Positions 11,495-23,992 of a stretch of DNA of 64,000 nt are shown one piece after another (position 1 is the first letter of the stretch; every line of letters starts with the position of its first letter). Both the position numbers and the translations under genes were made by a program. The stretch spans positions 14,279,751-14,343,750 of the forward strand of contig NC_134020.1 of NCBI RefSeq assembly GCF_040712315.1. Reading direction: 5' to 3'. Origin of the DNA: Castanea sativa. Its lineage: Eukaryota > Streptophyta > Magnoliopsida > Fagales > Fagaceae. The notes beneath the pieces were generated by a model. The model was given only the letters and a program-made list of their open reading frames with translations. It was not told the origin of the DNA and did not search any database.

Positions 11495-11950
11495 AACTTA
11501 AGTTTGATTTCTATTTTTCATTATATAATTTATTGTTTCATATCAAAGATAGGAAACTATGGAACTGGAATCCGAATGTACAATCAATGAAAAAAGGAAA
11601 AGGAATAGTTTATATCTTTATACACAATAGCTTTCCATGCATCACATGAGTTAGTGACTAGTTGCTCTAAGTTTCATGCTCTTACAAGAATTTAAAAAAA
11701 AAAAAAAAAAACTTGAGCTTCTTGGAAGTTATGCTAAAAAGGGTCAACTAGAATTGAGTGAAAATAGCATGTTGTTAAAGAAAGTGTTTAATGCTCTTAA
11801 CTCATTGTCTATGTGCATCTCTAGTTCTCATTCTTCCAACCCTCGTCACTCTTCTCATGAGACACTCATTCGAAACAATTGTTCCATTTGGATGAGGAAG
11901 GGTTCCTATGGTTAAGCTTTTGCTCTTTTGGTCCTTGATCTAATTCTTTC
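11495..11950. other. Intergenic DNA with poly(A) run
   Basis: An A-run lies at about 11694-11711. A short frame beginning there (11676-11915) has no recognisable family and I do not call it a gene. Nothing else supported. Confidence 0.5.
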
Positions 11951-13046
11951 TGAAAGTTCAATTAGTGTGTAAAACACCAATGAACGTTTAGACCTCCAAA
12001 TACAAAATTACTAACTCAAGCTTATACACAAACAATATATGTGTGGAATGATGAATATAAGCTAAACCCAAATTGGTAAAACACTCTAAACCAAAATTAA
12101 TCACAAACACAGCAATAATTAAAAGGTAAAGAGTAAGGGAAGAGAGATGCAAACACAAAAATAACACGGCAATGTGTTATCGAAGAGGAAACCGAAGAAC
12201 TCGGCAAAAAACCTTTCTGCCGCCCTCCAAGCGGTCAATAATCCACTAGAGAATGAAGTTGGGATACATGAATAGCAGAAGACCCTCCAAGCCTAATCTA
12301 ACTAGTGCACCTAAGACCTCCAAGCTTCTTGCTCCAACAGGGCTACGCCAAACCTTGTCTTCTCTAGCTTACCGGATCCCGCAATCACCCATTGCATCAA
12401 CCAAAATGAATCAGTCCCTTCTAAATTGCTTTCTAAGTACCAAAATACCTCTTCACTAATATAGGTATGGTGAGATAAGGATTTGGCTAAATGTACCTCT
12501 CAAGGATATGACAATGGAGAGGGTAAGAGTAGAGAAATTTGGAGAATCAAAGGATGAAGATTGTTAATGAGTCAATCTTGTTTTTCTCTAAGGTTTCTCT
12601 CTCTAAATTCTCGCCAGAACCTCTCTACATTTCATGGGTATAAGGGTATTTATAGTAGGGTGTATGGGGAATGTGAAACGTCAGTTTTCATCCAAACAGG
12701 GCATTCTGGCAACCCGACCTCGCGATTGGAACGAGTCACGAGTTTGAGTTTGAGTCGCGAGCTAACTACTTGGCCAGACTAGAATTTTTGTCTTGTAGTG
12801 CTCCAGCTGTCATGACCCTTCAACTCCCCTGTATGCTCCACACATGTGTCACCTTTGGCGACTTGCCAATCGCGAGATCCAATCGCGAGGCTCTTCTTGA
12901 GTGCACACATATGAGGTTTCTTCACACTCTCTCACACACTACCCTCACATAATTCTCACCTAAACACAGAGTAACTAATTGCTAAATTACAAGCAAATTT
13001 AGGACGGAATAAAGCCAACACTTGATTGAATAAATTCAATCTTACA
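11951..13046 (-). repeat. 3' LTR of the left palindrome arm
   Basis: 1,096 bp; on the minus strand it runs TGTAAGATTGAAT...GAACTTTCA. It is the inverted counterpart of 15891-16972. On its inner side the plus strand reads ATCTCCCCCTTTAGC, the complement of a polypurine tract, which identifies it as the 3' LTR of a minus-strand copy. Confidence 0.8.
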
Positions 13047-14760
13047 ATCTCCCCCTTTAGCTATTCCTTAAAAAAACCCTAAAACAAACTCTAGACTTAA
13101 CATGTGCGTTGGGAACAGTTGCCAAAACTCACTCACACCTAACTCTAGAAACTGTGAAGCTCTTGAACCATACAAACAAGTTTTTCCTGAAAACAATAAC
13201 ACAAGAAGATCATTGTAAGCAGAATTCTTTAAGTGCATATGGAGCAAACACAATGTGATCAAGTAGTAAAGATTAAAGCAATAAAGCATGACTTGACCAA
13301 ACATGAACAATCACTATAAACGGAGATCACAATGAACATTCACACAAGGAATGAACATCCGGACATGTAAGCTAATAAGCTCAATGTAAAGTATCATTTG
13401 CATGTCCAACACTCAACCAATACAAAAACACAAGGAAGTTGCATCAAGGATATACAATCCAACAAGGGCACAAGAGTGAAGTACTAAAGAAAATGTATAA
13501 CATTAACTAAAAGTACTAAGCTACAAAGCAAAGGTACAAATAAAATATAGTTTAAATAGCTAAACATAATCATGAACTATAAGCAAAGCAAAAACATAGT
13601 TAATATAACACAAAGCTCTTTCTCTCTTTCTCCCCCTATCATATCACTCCCTCTATCATGAATTATAGGAGCTATGATGAACTTGGAACATATATACCTA
13701 TAACCTGAAACACTTGCACAAAACACATTAGACCCTCAAGGTAAAGCAAGTAATAAAAGGACAAGTATAATGTAACAAGTAAATTGCGATCAAGTAAACA
13801 AGATGTGAAACATGTGAGCAACTTGATCATACACCAAAATAGTCATATGGAAATGACTACAATGATCATATAGCAAAGTAAATGATCATCTGAACATGCA
13901 ATCATTAAAGCACAAAGACATAAGGATATATGCATGTCCAACACAACCAATGCAAAACGCAAAAGGAATTGCATCAAGGATACAAGATCAACAAGGTTAC
14001 AAGAACACACAACCAATGCAAAACACAAAAGGTATTTGCATTGAGGATACAAGATCCAACAAGGGTACAAGTGTGTTCCAACACAAACACGATGCAATGA
14101 GAGCAACAAAGCATAGATACTAAAAGTAACTCAAAGTACTATAAAGTAACGAGAAAACAAGCATAATATAAAACAAAGCAAAAACAAGGTTTTTTCATAA
14201 AAGTTGTGTCTTCTCCCCCTTGGTATATGCATCTCTCCTATGGCTTTCTCCTCCTACGAATGTGCATGAGGTAAAATTTCTCCCCCTAAGAATGTGCATA
14301 TGAGTCATATAAAAATGACAAAACACATTGGTATACTCTTTAGTATACTCTCCCCCTTTTTGTCACAAATAGACAAGTGAATCAAGAGGAAGGAGGGAAA
14401 GAAAAGAAGATATGAACAAGGATAAGATGCATGAAGGGTGCAAGATGAATGAGAAAATGAAGCTCAAACAAAAGATAAAACATCTTAAGAAGATAATGCT
14501 ACAAAGCATAAAGTAAACATGACATGCTAAGGATGATGGAACTTGATACAAACCTAAGCATGACATAGACACAGGAACATGTTATATGTGCTAAAATGTC
14601 TAAAAAGACTTAAATAGCATGAGTGAATGTAAAACATGTTAAGTGTTGGAGTGTGTGCAGCAAAGGTGCATCTAGTGTGCATGTGAGATGCATGACCAAA
14701 GCATGAAAAAGCACTCATGGGGCAAAGTGTATAAAACACACCAACAATGATCGAAACATG
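13047..14760 (-). mobile_element. Internal part of left palindrome arm
   Basis: Non-coding 3' internal sequence of the minus-strand SIRE-like copy, with no surviving protein frame. It holds repeated blocks of the form CATGTCCAACAC...GCATCAAGGATA at about 13400, 13935 and 14005, evidence of local duplication. It pairs with 14890-15890 on the other strand. Confidence 0.65.
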
Positions 14761-14889
14761 ATAAACATGAATAATTATGGTGATCCCCAAAATTTGGCAC
14801 TCATCGGAGTCCAAAACAACGAGAAAATGCCATTTGGGCATTTTATCAAACACATAAAGTGCACAAACTTTGAGGTTTCTCATGTTTCC

Positions 14890-15890
14890 TCATTAGGAAC
14901 ATGTTTGGTTCATTGGTTGTGTATTTAACACACCTTGCCCACATGTGCATTTTCCATGCTTTGGTCATGCATTGCACATAGCCACCTCTTGCACATACCT
15001 TTGCTACCCTTGTCATGCATTGGTCTATACCTTGTTGCCTCATCTTAGCATGTCATGTTTACCCTATATTTTGTAGCATTTTGTTTTTTCTTTTGTTTGA
15101 GCTACATTTTCTCATTCATGTTGTACCCTTCATGAATCATTATCCTTCTTCATACCTTCATCTCTTTCCCTTTTTACTCTTTAACCCTTTGTCTATTCGT
15201 GTCAAAAAGGGGGGAGAGTATACTCTAGAGTAGTATACCGAAGAGTTTTATCATTTCTATATGACTCTTGTGCATATTCTTAGGGGAGAAATTATATTTC
15301 TTGTGCACATTTGTAGGGGGAGAGTTTTTTCCCATAGGGCAGATACATATACCAAGGGGGAGAAGACATTATGTAAATAAGAAAACTTTTTTTTGTTTGC
15401 TTTTCTTTATGTCTATTTTCTTGTTGCTTTATAGTACTTTTAGTTTTTTTTTTGCATTTTCTTTAGTACACTTGTGCCATTGTTGGATCTTGTATCCTTG
15501 ATGCAATTTCCTTAGTGTTTTTACATCGGTTGTGTGTTGGACATGCATACATCCTTATGCTATTGTGCTTCTTTGAATGTATATTCGGATGATCATTTGC
15601 TTAACTTTGTGATCATTGTAGTCATTTCTATATGAATATTTTGGTGTATGATCAAGTTGCTCTTATGTTTCACATCATGTTTACTTGATCGCAATTTACT
15701 TGTTACATTATACTTGTCCTTTCATTACTTGCTTTGCCTTGAGAGTTTAATGTGTTCTGTGCAAGTGTTTGGTTCTTTCATCACAACTTCTAGATTTAGG
15801 TGTGAGTGAGTTTCACCATTGTTCCCAAATTCACATTTAAGTCTAGAGTTTGTTTTAAGGTTTTGTCACAAAATAGCCAAAGGGGAAGAT
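14890..15890 (+). mobile_element. Internal part of right palindrome arm
   Basis: Plus-strand counterpart of the left arm, ending in the purine tract AAAGGGGAAGAT (15879-15890) directly before the 3' LTR. GGGGGAGAG occurs near 15315. No protein frame is preserved. Confidence 0.65.
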
Positions 15891-16972
15891 TGTAAGGTTG
15901 AATTTATTCAACCATGTATTGGCTTTATTCTGTGCCAAATTTTCTGGTAATTCAGCATTTAGAAACCCTGTTTTAAGGTGGGAATCATGTAAGAGTTATG
16001 TGTGAGAGAGTGTGAAGAATTCAAGTGTGTGTGCAATCAAGAAGTTTCTTGCGACTAGATCTCTTGAGTGGCTCGCGAGTGGTGACTCGCCAGAAATGCC
16101 ACATGTGTGAAGCATGCAGGAAGCTAAAGGGTCATGATAGTTGGAGCACTACAAGACAAAATGTGCAGTTTGGCCAGGCAGTTATTTCGCGACTAAAACT
16201 CCCGACTAGTCTTAGTTGAGAGTCAAGTCGCCAGAACACCCTATTTTGCAGAAAAATGACTTTTCACATTCCATCTTATATCCTACTATAAATATCCTTA
16301 AACTCACAAAATGTAGGTGTGGTTATTGAGAGAAAAACTTTAAGAGAGGTTTCTACAATACACCCACCTCATTAGAGAGAGTGCTACTCATTCTTAGAGG
16401 AAAAATCTATGTAGTCTCTTCTCCTTCCCTCTTCCATTGTTATACCTATTGAGAGTGTAGAGAGTGTTTTGGAGCTTAAGAAGCTTTGGGGATTCGCCAA
16501 AAGAAGCTGGTGAGGCTTAGTAGATGCAATTGGGTGTATTGCGAGATTCGGAAAGCTAGAGAAGACTTGACTCTGAGAAGTCCATTGGTAGCAGGAGCTT
16601 GGAGGGCTCAAGTACATTGGGTAGACTAGGCTTAGAGGGTCTTTTGTTATTCGTGTACTCCAACTTTATTCTCTAATGGATCATTTTACCTCTTGGAGGG
16701 CGGCGGAGAGGTTTTTCGCCGAGTTCTTTGGTTTCCTCTTTGATAACACGTGGTGGTGTTATCCTTGTGTTTACATCTCTCTTCCCTTACTCATTAACCT
16801 TTAATTGCTGCTGTGTTTGTGATTAATTATGTGTTAAAGTAGTTTGTCAATTTGAGTATTGCCTATAGTTCATATTCCGCACATATATTGTTTGAATATA
16901 AGCTTGCTTTGGTTATTTTGAAAATGAGGGTCTAAACATTCACTAGTGTTTTACACACTAATTGAGCTTTCA
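15891..16972 (+). repeat. 3' LTR of the right palindrome arm
   Basis: 1,082 bp, TGTAAGGTTGAAT...GAGCTTTCA, preceded by a polypurine tract. Inverted match to 11951-13046. Confidence 0.8.
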
Positions 16973-18082
16973 AAAACTATATTCCCTTTAATTAGAACTT
17001 TAATCTCATTAAAAACTTCTAATTAAAATAAATCAAGGATTTTTAATCATACAACAATTCCAATCTCATTAGAATGTTTCTTAAAAGATAAGTCCTAAAC
17101 AATTTAGGACTAAGAGTTCTATTTAACTAATATCCCTTAATCTCATTAGCCCTCTTAGTTAGATAATGATTAATAAATGTCCTTAACTTTTAAGGACTAT
17201 AAAATTAATCACTTTATATAGAATTATGTGTAATCTAATCACACACAGCCTTGCTTTTTATCAAAGTTTTAACACTTAGTCAAAAGTAAGTGAAAATTCA
17301 AAATTCAGTACCTTTGATCAGTCGAAGCTTTTTCTCGATCGATCGAAGAAGTGAAGAAATTGATCTCAAAGTCACTACCTCATTCGATCAATTCTCGATT
17401 CTTGTTCGATCAATCGAAAATATCATTCGATTGATCAAAATGAAATCGATCAAGACTCGTAAAATTTGATTTTTTTTTTAGAATTTTATGGTAACCGTTT
17501 TTTACGTTTTTATTATTTTCCATCAAAAACACCTTTTGATTTTATAAATGAAGATTTCTAGATCAAACATTAAGGTTTTCAAGATCCAGATCAAGAACCC
17601 TAATATGCTAGAAACCCTTGAAAATAAAATCCTAATCTCATTAGGAATAAATTAATTTCAAGATTTTAACTAGTAAACAAAATACTTTAATTCTAGCATT
17701 AACATAAACTGTTTGTATGATATCATGGGAAGTATTAGTACATTGCACGTAGATGTCATCCTTAAAAAGTAATACCCATCAGATATTGTTTATACACTAT
17801 TTCAATAAATCCGCTTGCAAGATTTGTAGATGGTGTCCAACTCTAATAAAAACACCAAAAAACACAAAGTACAAGACAAAAGCTACAACCATGGCCTCAA
17901 GCAACAATTAATATATCTCATATATTAATCACGGCACATGGATTTAAAGTTTATTGAAAAAAAAACATTATGCAGAAAAAACACTGCAAAATTTCGAAAC
18001 ACCAAGAAAAAAGTTTTCTTTAATTCTAAAACTCAATCACATGTTATACAAGCATGATATTGAAGTTTACTCTGATATCAAT
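16973..18082 (-). mobile_element. 5' internal region of a partial copia-like element
   Basis: AT-rich non-coding DNA leading up to the primer-binding site of the minus-strand element whose 5' LTR is 18083-19443. The plus-strand ACTCTGATATCAAT (18069-18082) is the complement of a slightly mutated TGGTATCAGAG site. The word AATCTCATTA recurs at about 17000, 17060, 17138 and 17634, and a cluster of CGATCGATCGAAG-like words sits at 17320-17460. No gag or pol peptides were seen. The 3' LTR is absent from the window. Confidence 0.55.
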
Positions 18083-19443
18083 TGTTGGAAAAACTGGTTT
18101 TGCATCTCATACAAAACACGCAGTGGAAATAACACAAGGATCTACTTTATTCATAAGAGATAACATGTAACCTTGAAATCTAGAACAAAGAACAGAAAGC
18201 GTACCTTGATGCAGTGAAATTCAAAAACAAGACTTGAGTACCTTCAATCTTCATCACAATTGCACACGGTGCCCAAGATGAGTGCTCTCTCAACCAGTTC
18301 TTAAGAATGTTGATTTTCCAAAAGAAAAGTGTATTCAAAAGATACTGCATAGAAAAATTGTTTTCTCTTCTTTTAATCATATGTACATCTTAACTGCCTT
18401 GACAAAAACTTTATTTAATAACTCTTATTAAATAGAATAACTAATTATCTAATTGGGTTATCCTTTTGGGCTTAAGTGTGTAGGTTGGGATGGGACCAAG
18501 GGGACTAACAAGGCTCTAGCTCCAATGTGCTTTAGACTTATATGTCAACTCTTGACAAGCTCAAAATTACCATTAATTATATAATAAATATCACCATGGA
18601 AATATAATTGGACTCTAGCTCTTATTAATAAATTATATCTCATGACTCTAATATGAGATCATTTGACTCTTCCATGAAATATCCATAGTGAATAAAGTCA
18701 TAATAAACTGTCACTTTGTAACAACTATTTTATTCCTTTAGTCCCTGGTTTAATCTTTTAGTTATTCATATTTATGAAATATAATTTCAATAAATATAAA
18801 CTTTAGTAACTCTTTACTAAAGTGGCTAACCTTGAATAATCAGTTACCACTAAATTTATCTCAAGTGGATATTTCGAGTCTCTATGAAAGAGATTATGAA
18901 TTCCATCTTGAGAATATGCGTTCCCTCAATACTACGTGTGGTTACTCAACATATTGAGGATTTGACCATTAAATTAGATCTCACTCCTGCTATATCAAAG
19001 TAACCTACATTTCATGATCGGAGTCACTATCCTCTCAAGATTGAGAGTCTATGAAATTAGAAGTCGTGAGATTTATTATTCAAGTGACAATTGTTAATTG
19101 AATAATTAATCTCACAGCAGTCTAATTCAATATGTCTTACACACTTCAAACACATCAACTAGAAGTCCCCACTTTCATAATCAAGACAAACCATCTTAGT
19201 TGATATGTATAGTCTTCGCAAATGAAACGCTCCATTTCATCACCGACTACGAACTACATTTTGAGTTTACAATGAACTTGTGATTTATATCTTGTGTAAT
19301 TAAATCACAAAAATCACATACAATGCATCTCAAGGATTATGATCATGTCCAGTTAGTTCATTTACAAATAGTCTCATAGAATTGAAAATTTTAATTATTC
19401 ATAACATGACAATAAATTAGATTTTATGGCACAAACCATAACA
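18083..19443 (-). repeat. 5' LTR of a copia-like element, minus strand
   Basis: 1,361 bp; the plus strand runs TGTTGGAAAAACTGG...CAAACCATAACA. It is the same family as the solo LTRs at 50155-51590 and 54880-56281 (shared TTTTGCATCTCAT, TCACCGACTACGAACTA and GTCAACTCTTGACAAG). The primer-binding-site complement adjoining its left edge shows that it is a 5' LTR. Confidence 0.75.
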
Positions 19444-20166
19444 ATTAATTGAAAATATAATTATTTTTTATTTTTATCATTATTGTTATAAGTCAAATGA
19501 GCTAGAATGTTGAGAAAAAAAGGAGAAAAAAATTATTAAAATAAAAGAACAATAAGAGATAGTAAATGTTGATGACAATAAAGAAAATTTTAATGAAGAA
19601 ATAAATTTTCAAAATGATGAATATAATGATAATTGACTTAGATAAAGTTGATTAGACAAGATGATGAATGTGGTGAAAATAAATTTTTTTCATTTTTCAT
19701 ATATTATCTTTTTAATTTTAATAAATTTGAATGTGTCTGTTGTAATCACATGTTAATTTGATTTATTTTGTTTGTTTGTTTGTTAATTATAATTACATAA
19801 TTAATAATTAAATTAGTTATTAGTAAAATATATTGTGAATTTATAATATATATACCCTTATATATGTATATTTATATATTTTTTTAAAAATAGATTTTAT
19901 TAAGTGTTATTATAATATACTATACAGAAAAATTTAAAATCGATTCACAGTTCATGTTTAGAAAATTATGCCTATCACTATGTTATAGTTGACCACAAAA
20001 ATTGAAAATAAATTCTGATGGATTTGGACCTACCCCGCTTGAACATTTTCTCCTTAATAAATGCTTTGAGATTTCCCATTCAACTTAAATTCTATAAAAA
20101 CCTTTCCCAACTCCATCGTTAAAGATATCAACATTGAGTATTTTCAGAATGAGTAAACTATTGTTA
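19444..20166. other. AT-rich intergenic DNA
   Basis: Very AT-rich, low-complexity DNA. No coding frame, RNA or mobile-element boundary that I can support. Confidence 0.5.
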
Positions 20167-20892
20167 CAATATTTTTCCAACAAATTCTAAGTGACAAGTC
20201 GCTATGGACTGTTATGGATGAATAAAAAAGTAATTTAAGTTGTAGATTTAAATTAGAACCAATAATGATTTACCACTTATAATTTGTTTTAAAAAAATTG
20301 TGAAAATGTTGTGAGTATAACAGTTCTCTTTCGGAATAAAATTATTAAATATTTTCCCAACTTTTTTGTAGAGTGTTTCAACTTTTGACATCCACTTTTG
20401 ATGATGCTCTTTATTATTAGTTCAAAACACCAATTGATTTTTGATGTAGGAAGAAGTTAAATTTCAAATCTCTTATTTAATCATCAGAAAGTAATTTAAA
20501 TTTAAAAGCAATCATTTTAAATTTTCTTTCAATATTTTTCCAGCAAATTCTAAATGACAAGTTGTTATGGACTATTATGGATGAACAACAAAGTTATTTA
20601 AGTTGTAGATTTAAATTAGAACCAATAATGATTTACCACTTATAATTTGTTTTAAAAAAATTGTGAAAAAATTGTGAGTATAACAGTTCTCTTTCGGAAT
20701 AAAATTATTAAATATTTTTTCAACTTTTTTAGAGAGTTTCAACTTATGACATCCACTTTTGATGATGCTCTTTATTATTAATTCAAAACACCAATTGGTT
20801 TTGGTATAGGTAGAGATTAAATTTCAAATATCTTATTTAACCATCAGAAAGTAATTTAAATTTAAAATTAATCATTTTAAATTTTAGAAAGA
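20167..20892. repeat. Tandem duplication, two units of about 363 bp
   Basis: Unit 1 (20167-20529) and unit 2 (20530-20892) both start CAATATTTTTCCA and both hold AACCAATAATGATTTACCAC and TGATGATGCTCTTTATTATT, with about 5-8 percent divergence by eye. The content resembles the interior of a common plant MITE related to the element at 21059-21174. Confidence 0.8.
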
Positions 20893-21058
20893 AAAAAATC
20901 ACTACCTAAATTTTGGGGAACAATTCTCAATTTGGCCATGTCATGTAATAAATCAAAGGTTATGCAGAAGTTAATTTGATTATAAATGACAAGATGTTAC
21001 TAATTATTACTAGTAGGTAAATAAGTAATTTTAATAGTAGGCTTAAATTAAAAGAGAT

Positions 21059-21174
21059 GTGCTAAGTCTACAATATTTTCACAACATTTTAGTAACAACT
21101 TGCTATCTAAACTTTGTTAGAAAATTTTTCTTTAAAAAAAATTACTATGAAATTGTTGTGAACTTAGCATTAAT
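21059..21174. mobile_element. Short MITE-like element
   Basis: About 115 bp with imperfect terminal inverted repeats (TGCTAAGTCTACAATATTTTC... and ...AATTGTTGTGAACTTAGCA) and no coding capacity. Interior phrases are shared with the preceding duplication. A transposase of unknown class would act in trans. Target duplication not resolved. Confidence 0.5.
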
Positions 21175-21249
21175 ATATGCAAAAAAAAAAAAAAAAAAAA
21201 AAAACGGAAAGGAGTAAATTGGTGATTGTGCAAATCGGCGAGTAGGGTG

Positions 21250-21652
21250 TAGGGCGAAGTGAGACACAGACACAGACACAGACACTGCTCCCGTCCAAGA
21301 ACTCTCAACTCTGATTCCTCCTTCCTTGTAAGTTCTATTCCTTCAATCAAATTCAAGACACACAAGCACCATAAAACAGATTCGTTCGTTCCTCGCTGTT
21401 TTCAAAAATTCCTTTGTTGAAATAAACCCATCTATCTTTTTTCTTTCTATCAATTTTTAGCTTCATTTTTGTTCTCCTTTCAACTCTTATACTATCCTTA
21501 AAAATAAATATATATATTTTGGTCTTCCTCAATTAAATAAGTTTGCTCTTTATGGCCTCCTTTTTTTTCTTTTTTCTTTTTTATTTTTTTATTTTTGCAT
21601 ATTCTTTTTTATTTATTATTATTAATTAAATCTATATGAAGGGGTATGATTT

Positions 21653-21686
<34 letters not shown>

Positions 21687-22891
21687 GCAAGTTTTATGAT
21701 GTCTTTGTATAACGCATTAGTTATGTTTTTGGGAAACAAATTAGAGGAAGGAAGCGTGGAATGTGGATTGGAATCATGCTATAATTGTGATAAGCTTAGG
21801 GAATGAAATTGATTCGATAATTGTGTGATCAATATTGTAAATTGGAATTTATAGATATGAATATTGATGGATTTGAGGAGAGATGAACGTGTTCATGGAA
21901 ATGCAATTCATTTTGGTCATATTGAAATTGTTGAGACAAGGATTAGCAATTTGTTGTTTCACATAAATTTGAGGCGTGTGGAGAGCTAAGATCATTGCTT
22001 AGAGTTGTATAGCAATAAAGCTCATTTTGTTCATTTGCTAAAGAGTCTAATCAGGTTGCTAGGTTTAGATATGTGCATATACCCAGTACCAGTTCTTGTG
22101 GGTGGGATCATGTAATCCATAATGATTGCTCTTTATCATTTGGCCAATATGCCAATTCTTTTTTTATGAAGGTGGGATTTGGACTCAGGTCCCTTATTCA
22201 ACAATAAGAGACTCTACTGGTATATCTAACCAGGACTGTTTCAATGGTTCCCAAGCAAGAGTAGTTTGTAATTTCCCTTTTTGTTCTTGCCTTTTATTGT
22301 ACACCACGACCATTTGGTGGAATTTACAGTCCTTTCTTTTTATGTAAGTTGATGCAGGTTTGTTCGAATTGTTGTATCATCCTTGGATACTAGAAAGTAT
22401 GTGTCATCTTTAGTGAGGTGTTGAATGATAAATTAATCCTTCAGGTACTCAGTGGTGGAATATTCAAAATGATGAAAGATTGTATTTCTTCGATGTTAGT
22501 TGGAAGGTTAATTCGGTTGGTCATATATTATCCTCTTTTGTGAACCTTATATTTGAACAGACTACAGATTGATGTTTTCTTTGGGGATAAAACGATAGTG
22601 ATCCATTAATGTGATAATCTTATGAATATGGTGTTCTATGAAAATTGGAAGTCATTCTTATGTTTGTTGAAGATTGAATTACATTATGGGCATAGTCAAG
22701 TAAGCATGGAATAAAGTGACAAGAATGGATGTTGTGAAACCTTCTATGTAAAATTGTATTTGAACAGCTTTGTTCCTTGTGCATGGGACCAGATTTCATC
22801 TTTTGCCTTTATTTGATAATAGCTTGGACCTTGTGGAAAATATTCCTTGCCCTGTAGATGACGCTTATGTCATTTCTGCAGGAGCTTGAGT
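21250..22891 (+). other. Inferred 5' UTR exon and leader intron of the FLX-like gene
   Basis: A likely untranslated exon ends at 21327 before a canonical donor (TTG|GTAAGT style, GT at 21328). The leader intron runs to the acceptor TTTCTGCAG ending at 22881, and a 10-nt piece of leader precedes the ATG at 22892. The intron is T-rich and contains an (ATT)n array. The transcription start is not visible directly; a GACACA repeat at about 21262-21284 probably lies in the leader. Inferred from splice consensus only. Confidence 0.5.
21655..21686. repeat. (ATT)n microsatellite
   Basis: About ten ATT units inside the leader intron of the FLX-like gene. Confidence 0.97.
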
Positions 22892-23992
22892 ATGTCAGGG
22901 AGAAACCGTATGCCTCGTCATCCTGAAAATTTCCGTGGTTTACGTGATGTCCCTCGGTCTGTTATGAACCGTGGACCAGGACCGCTTCCCATTCACCCTG
23001 CTGCTTGGGAAGAGGAACTTGAAATGCAACATAGGGAAATGCAGAGGATAATTGCAGAGAACCGGCTTGTTATTGATGACAATACACATCTTCAAAGGGA
23101 ATTAACAGCTGCAAAAGATGAGATTCACATATTGGGGCAGGTCATTCCCAAACTCCGGGCTGAGAAAGAGGTACAAACCAGGGAGTTAATCGAGAGAGGA
23201 TTAAAGCTGGAAGCTGATCTCCGTGCTTCTGAGCCTTTGAGATCAGAGGTTATGCAGTTAAGAGCTGAAGTTCAGAACTTGAATGCATTAAGACAGGATT
23301 TGTCTACCCAAGTCCAAAGACTCACACAAGATGTTAATCGCGCACAAGCTGAGAATCAGCAACTAATTGCCATGTCAGCTGATATGGATGGGATGCGCAA
23401 GGAACTTATTGAGGCCAGGTTTGAAATAGAATTTCTGATATTAATACTTTTCCTGTCTAGTCCTTACCCTCTGTTTCAGCTCCCTTGTTATTCATTCTTA
23501 TGAAGGGGACTGATAACAGATGCTAGGACCATTAAAAGATGTATTATCATATACGATGCCAAATGCTTTGCTTTTCAACATGGTTGAATTTATCATGCGA
23601 CATATTTTTAGGAGGGCTTATGAGTATGAGAAAAAAGCCAAAGAGGAACAACTTGAAATGAAGCAATCAATGGAAAAAAACCTCATTTCTATGGCTCGTG
23701 AAATAGAGAAGCTAAAAATAGAGCAGCTAAATACAGAGAGGAGAGCACGAGAACTAGGTGAACTCTCTCTCTCTCTCTCTTATATTGTCATTAGCTTGTG
23801 AGAGTATTTAATGTGCTAAACTCTAGAAAGAAAATTGGTTTTAAGCTCTCATAATTTTGTATAGGTGGCGGGGGTTATGGAATGTTGAATGGAAGCCCTG
23901 AAATGAGATACCAAAGTGATGCGTTTGGCTATGGCTATGGCTATGGCAGTGGTTGGGGACATTACGATAAGCGTGACCCTCCTCGTCGATGA
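22892..23992 (+). CDS. FLX-like coiled-coil protein (FLOWERING LOCUS C EXPRESSOR-like)
   Basis: The only intact host gene in the window. Coding exons 22892-23418, 23612-23757 and 23865-23992 join in phase (2+1, 1+2) with GT...AG introns to give 266 residues. The ATG at 22892 follows a splice acceptor at 22881; the upstream TTG is not a start. The N-terminus is basic and Pro/Arg-rich (MSGRNRMPRHPENF...), then the FLX-family signature HPAAWEEELEMQHREMQRII (about residues 34-55), a long coiled coil with Leu heptads (about 40-215), and a Gly/Tyr-rich tail (GYGYGYGSGWGHYDKRDPPRR). Arabidopsis FLX and FLX-like proteins are nuclear partners of FRIGIDA-type complexes; FLX promotes FLC expression, while several paralogues have no clear role. 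Length is in the range of the shorter FLX-like members. Which paralogue this is cannot be decided by eye, and a flowering role is not implied. Confidence 0.9.

Larger units (their letters stand above)
11951..16972. mobile_element. Palindromic pair of SIRE-like 3' retrotransposon ends
   Basis: About 5 kb of imperfect inverted repeat. The left arm is the 3' end of a minus-strand element (LTR 11951-13046, then internal DNA). The right arm is the 3' end of a plus-strand element (internal DNA, then LTR 15891-16972). Similarity between arms continues inward almost to about 14760 and 14890, leaving a centre of roughly 130 bp. The left arm has an extra segment of about 560 bp (near 13165-13715) that is itself a partial duplication. 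GGGGGAGAG-type motifs and a GTCAAAAAGGGG-like stretch match the region after the envelope-like stop at 6780-6850. No gag, pol or matching TSD was found, so this is a rearranged remnant. Confidence 0.75.

Noticed and set aside
20105..21250. Upstream host gene or promoter elements for the FLX-like gene in the duplicated DNA
   Set aside because: Only AT-rich repeats and a MITE-like element; no convincing TATA box or conserved motif could be chosen.
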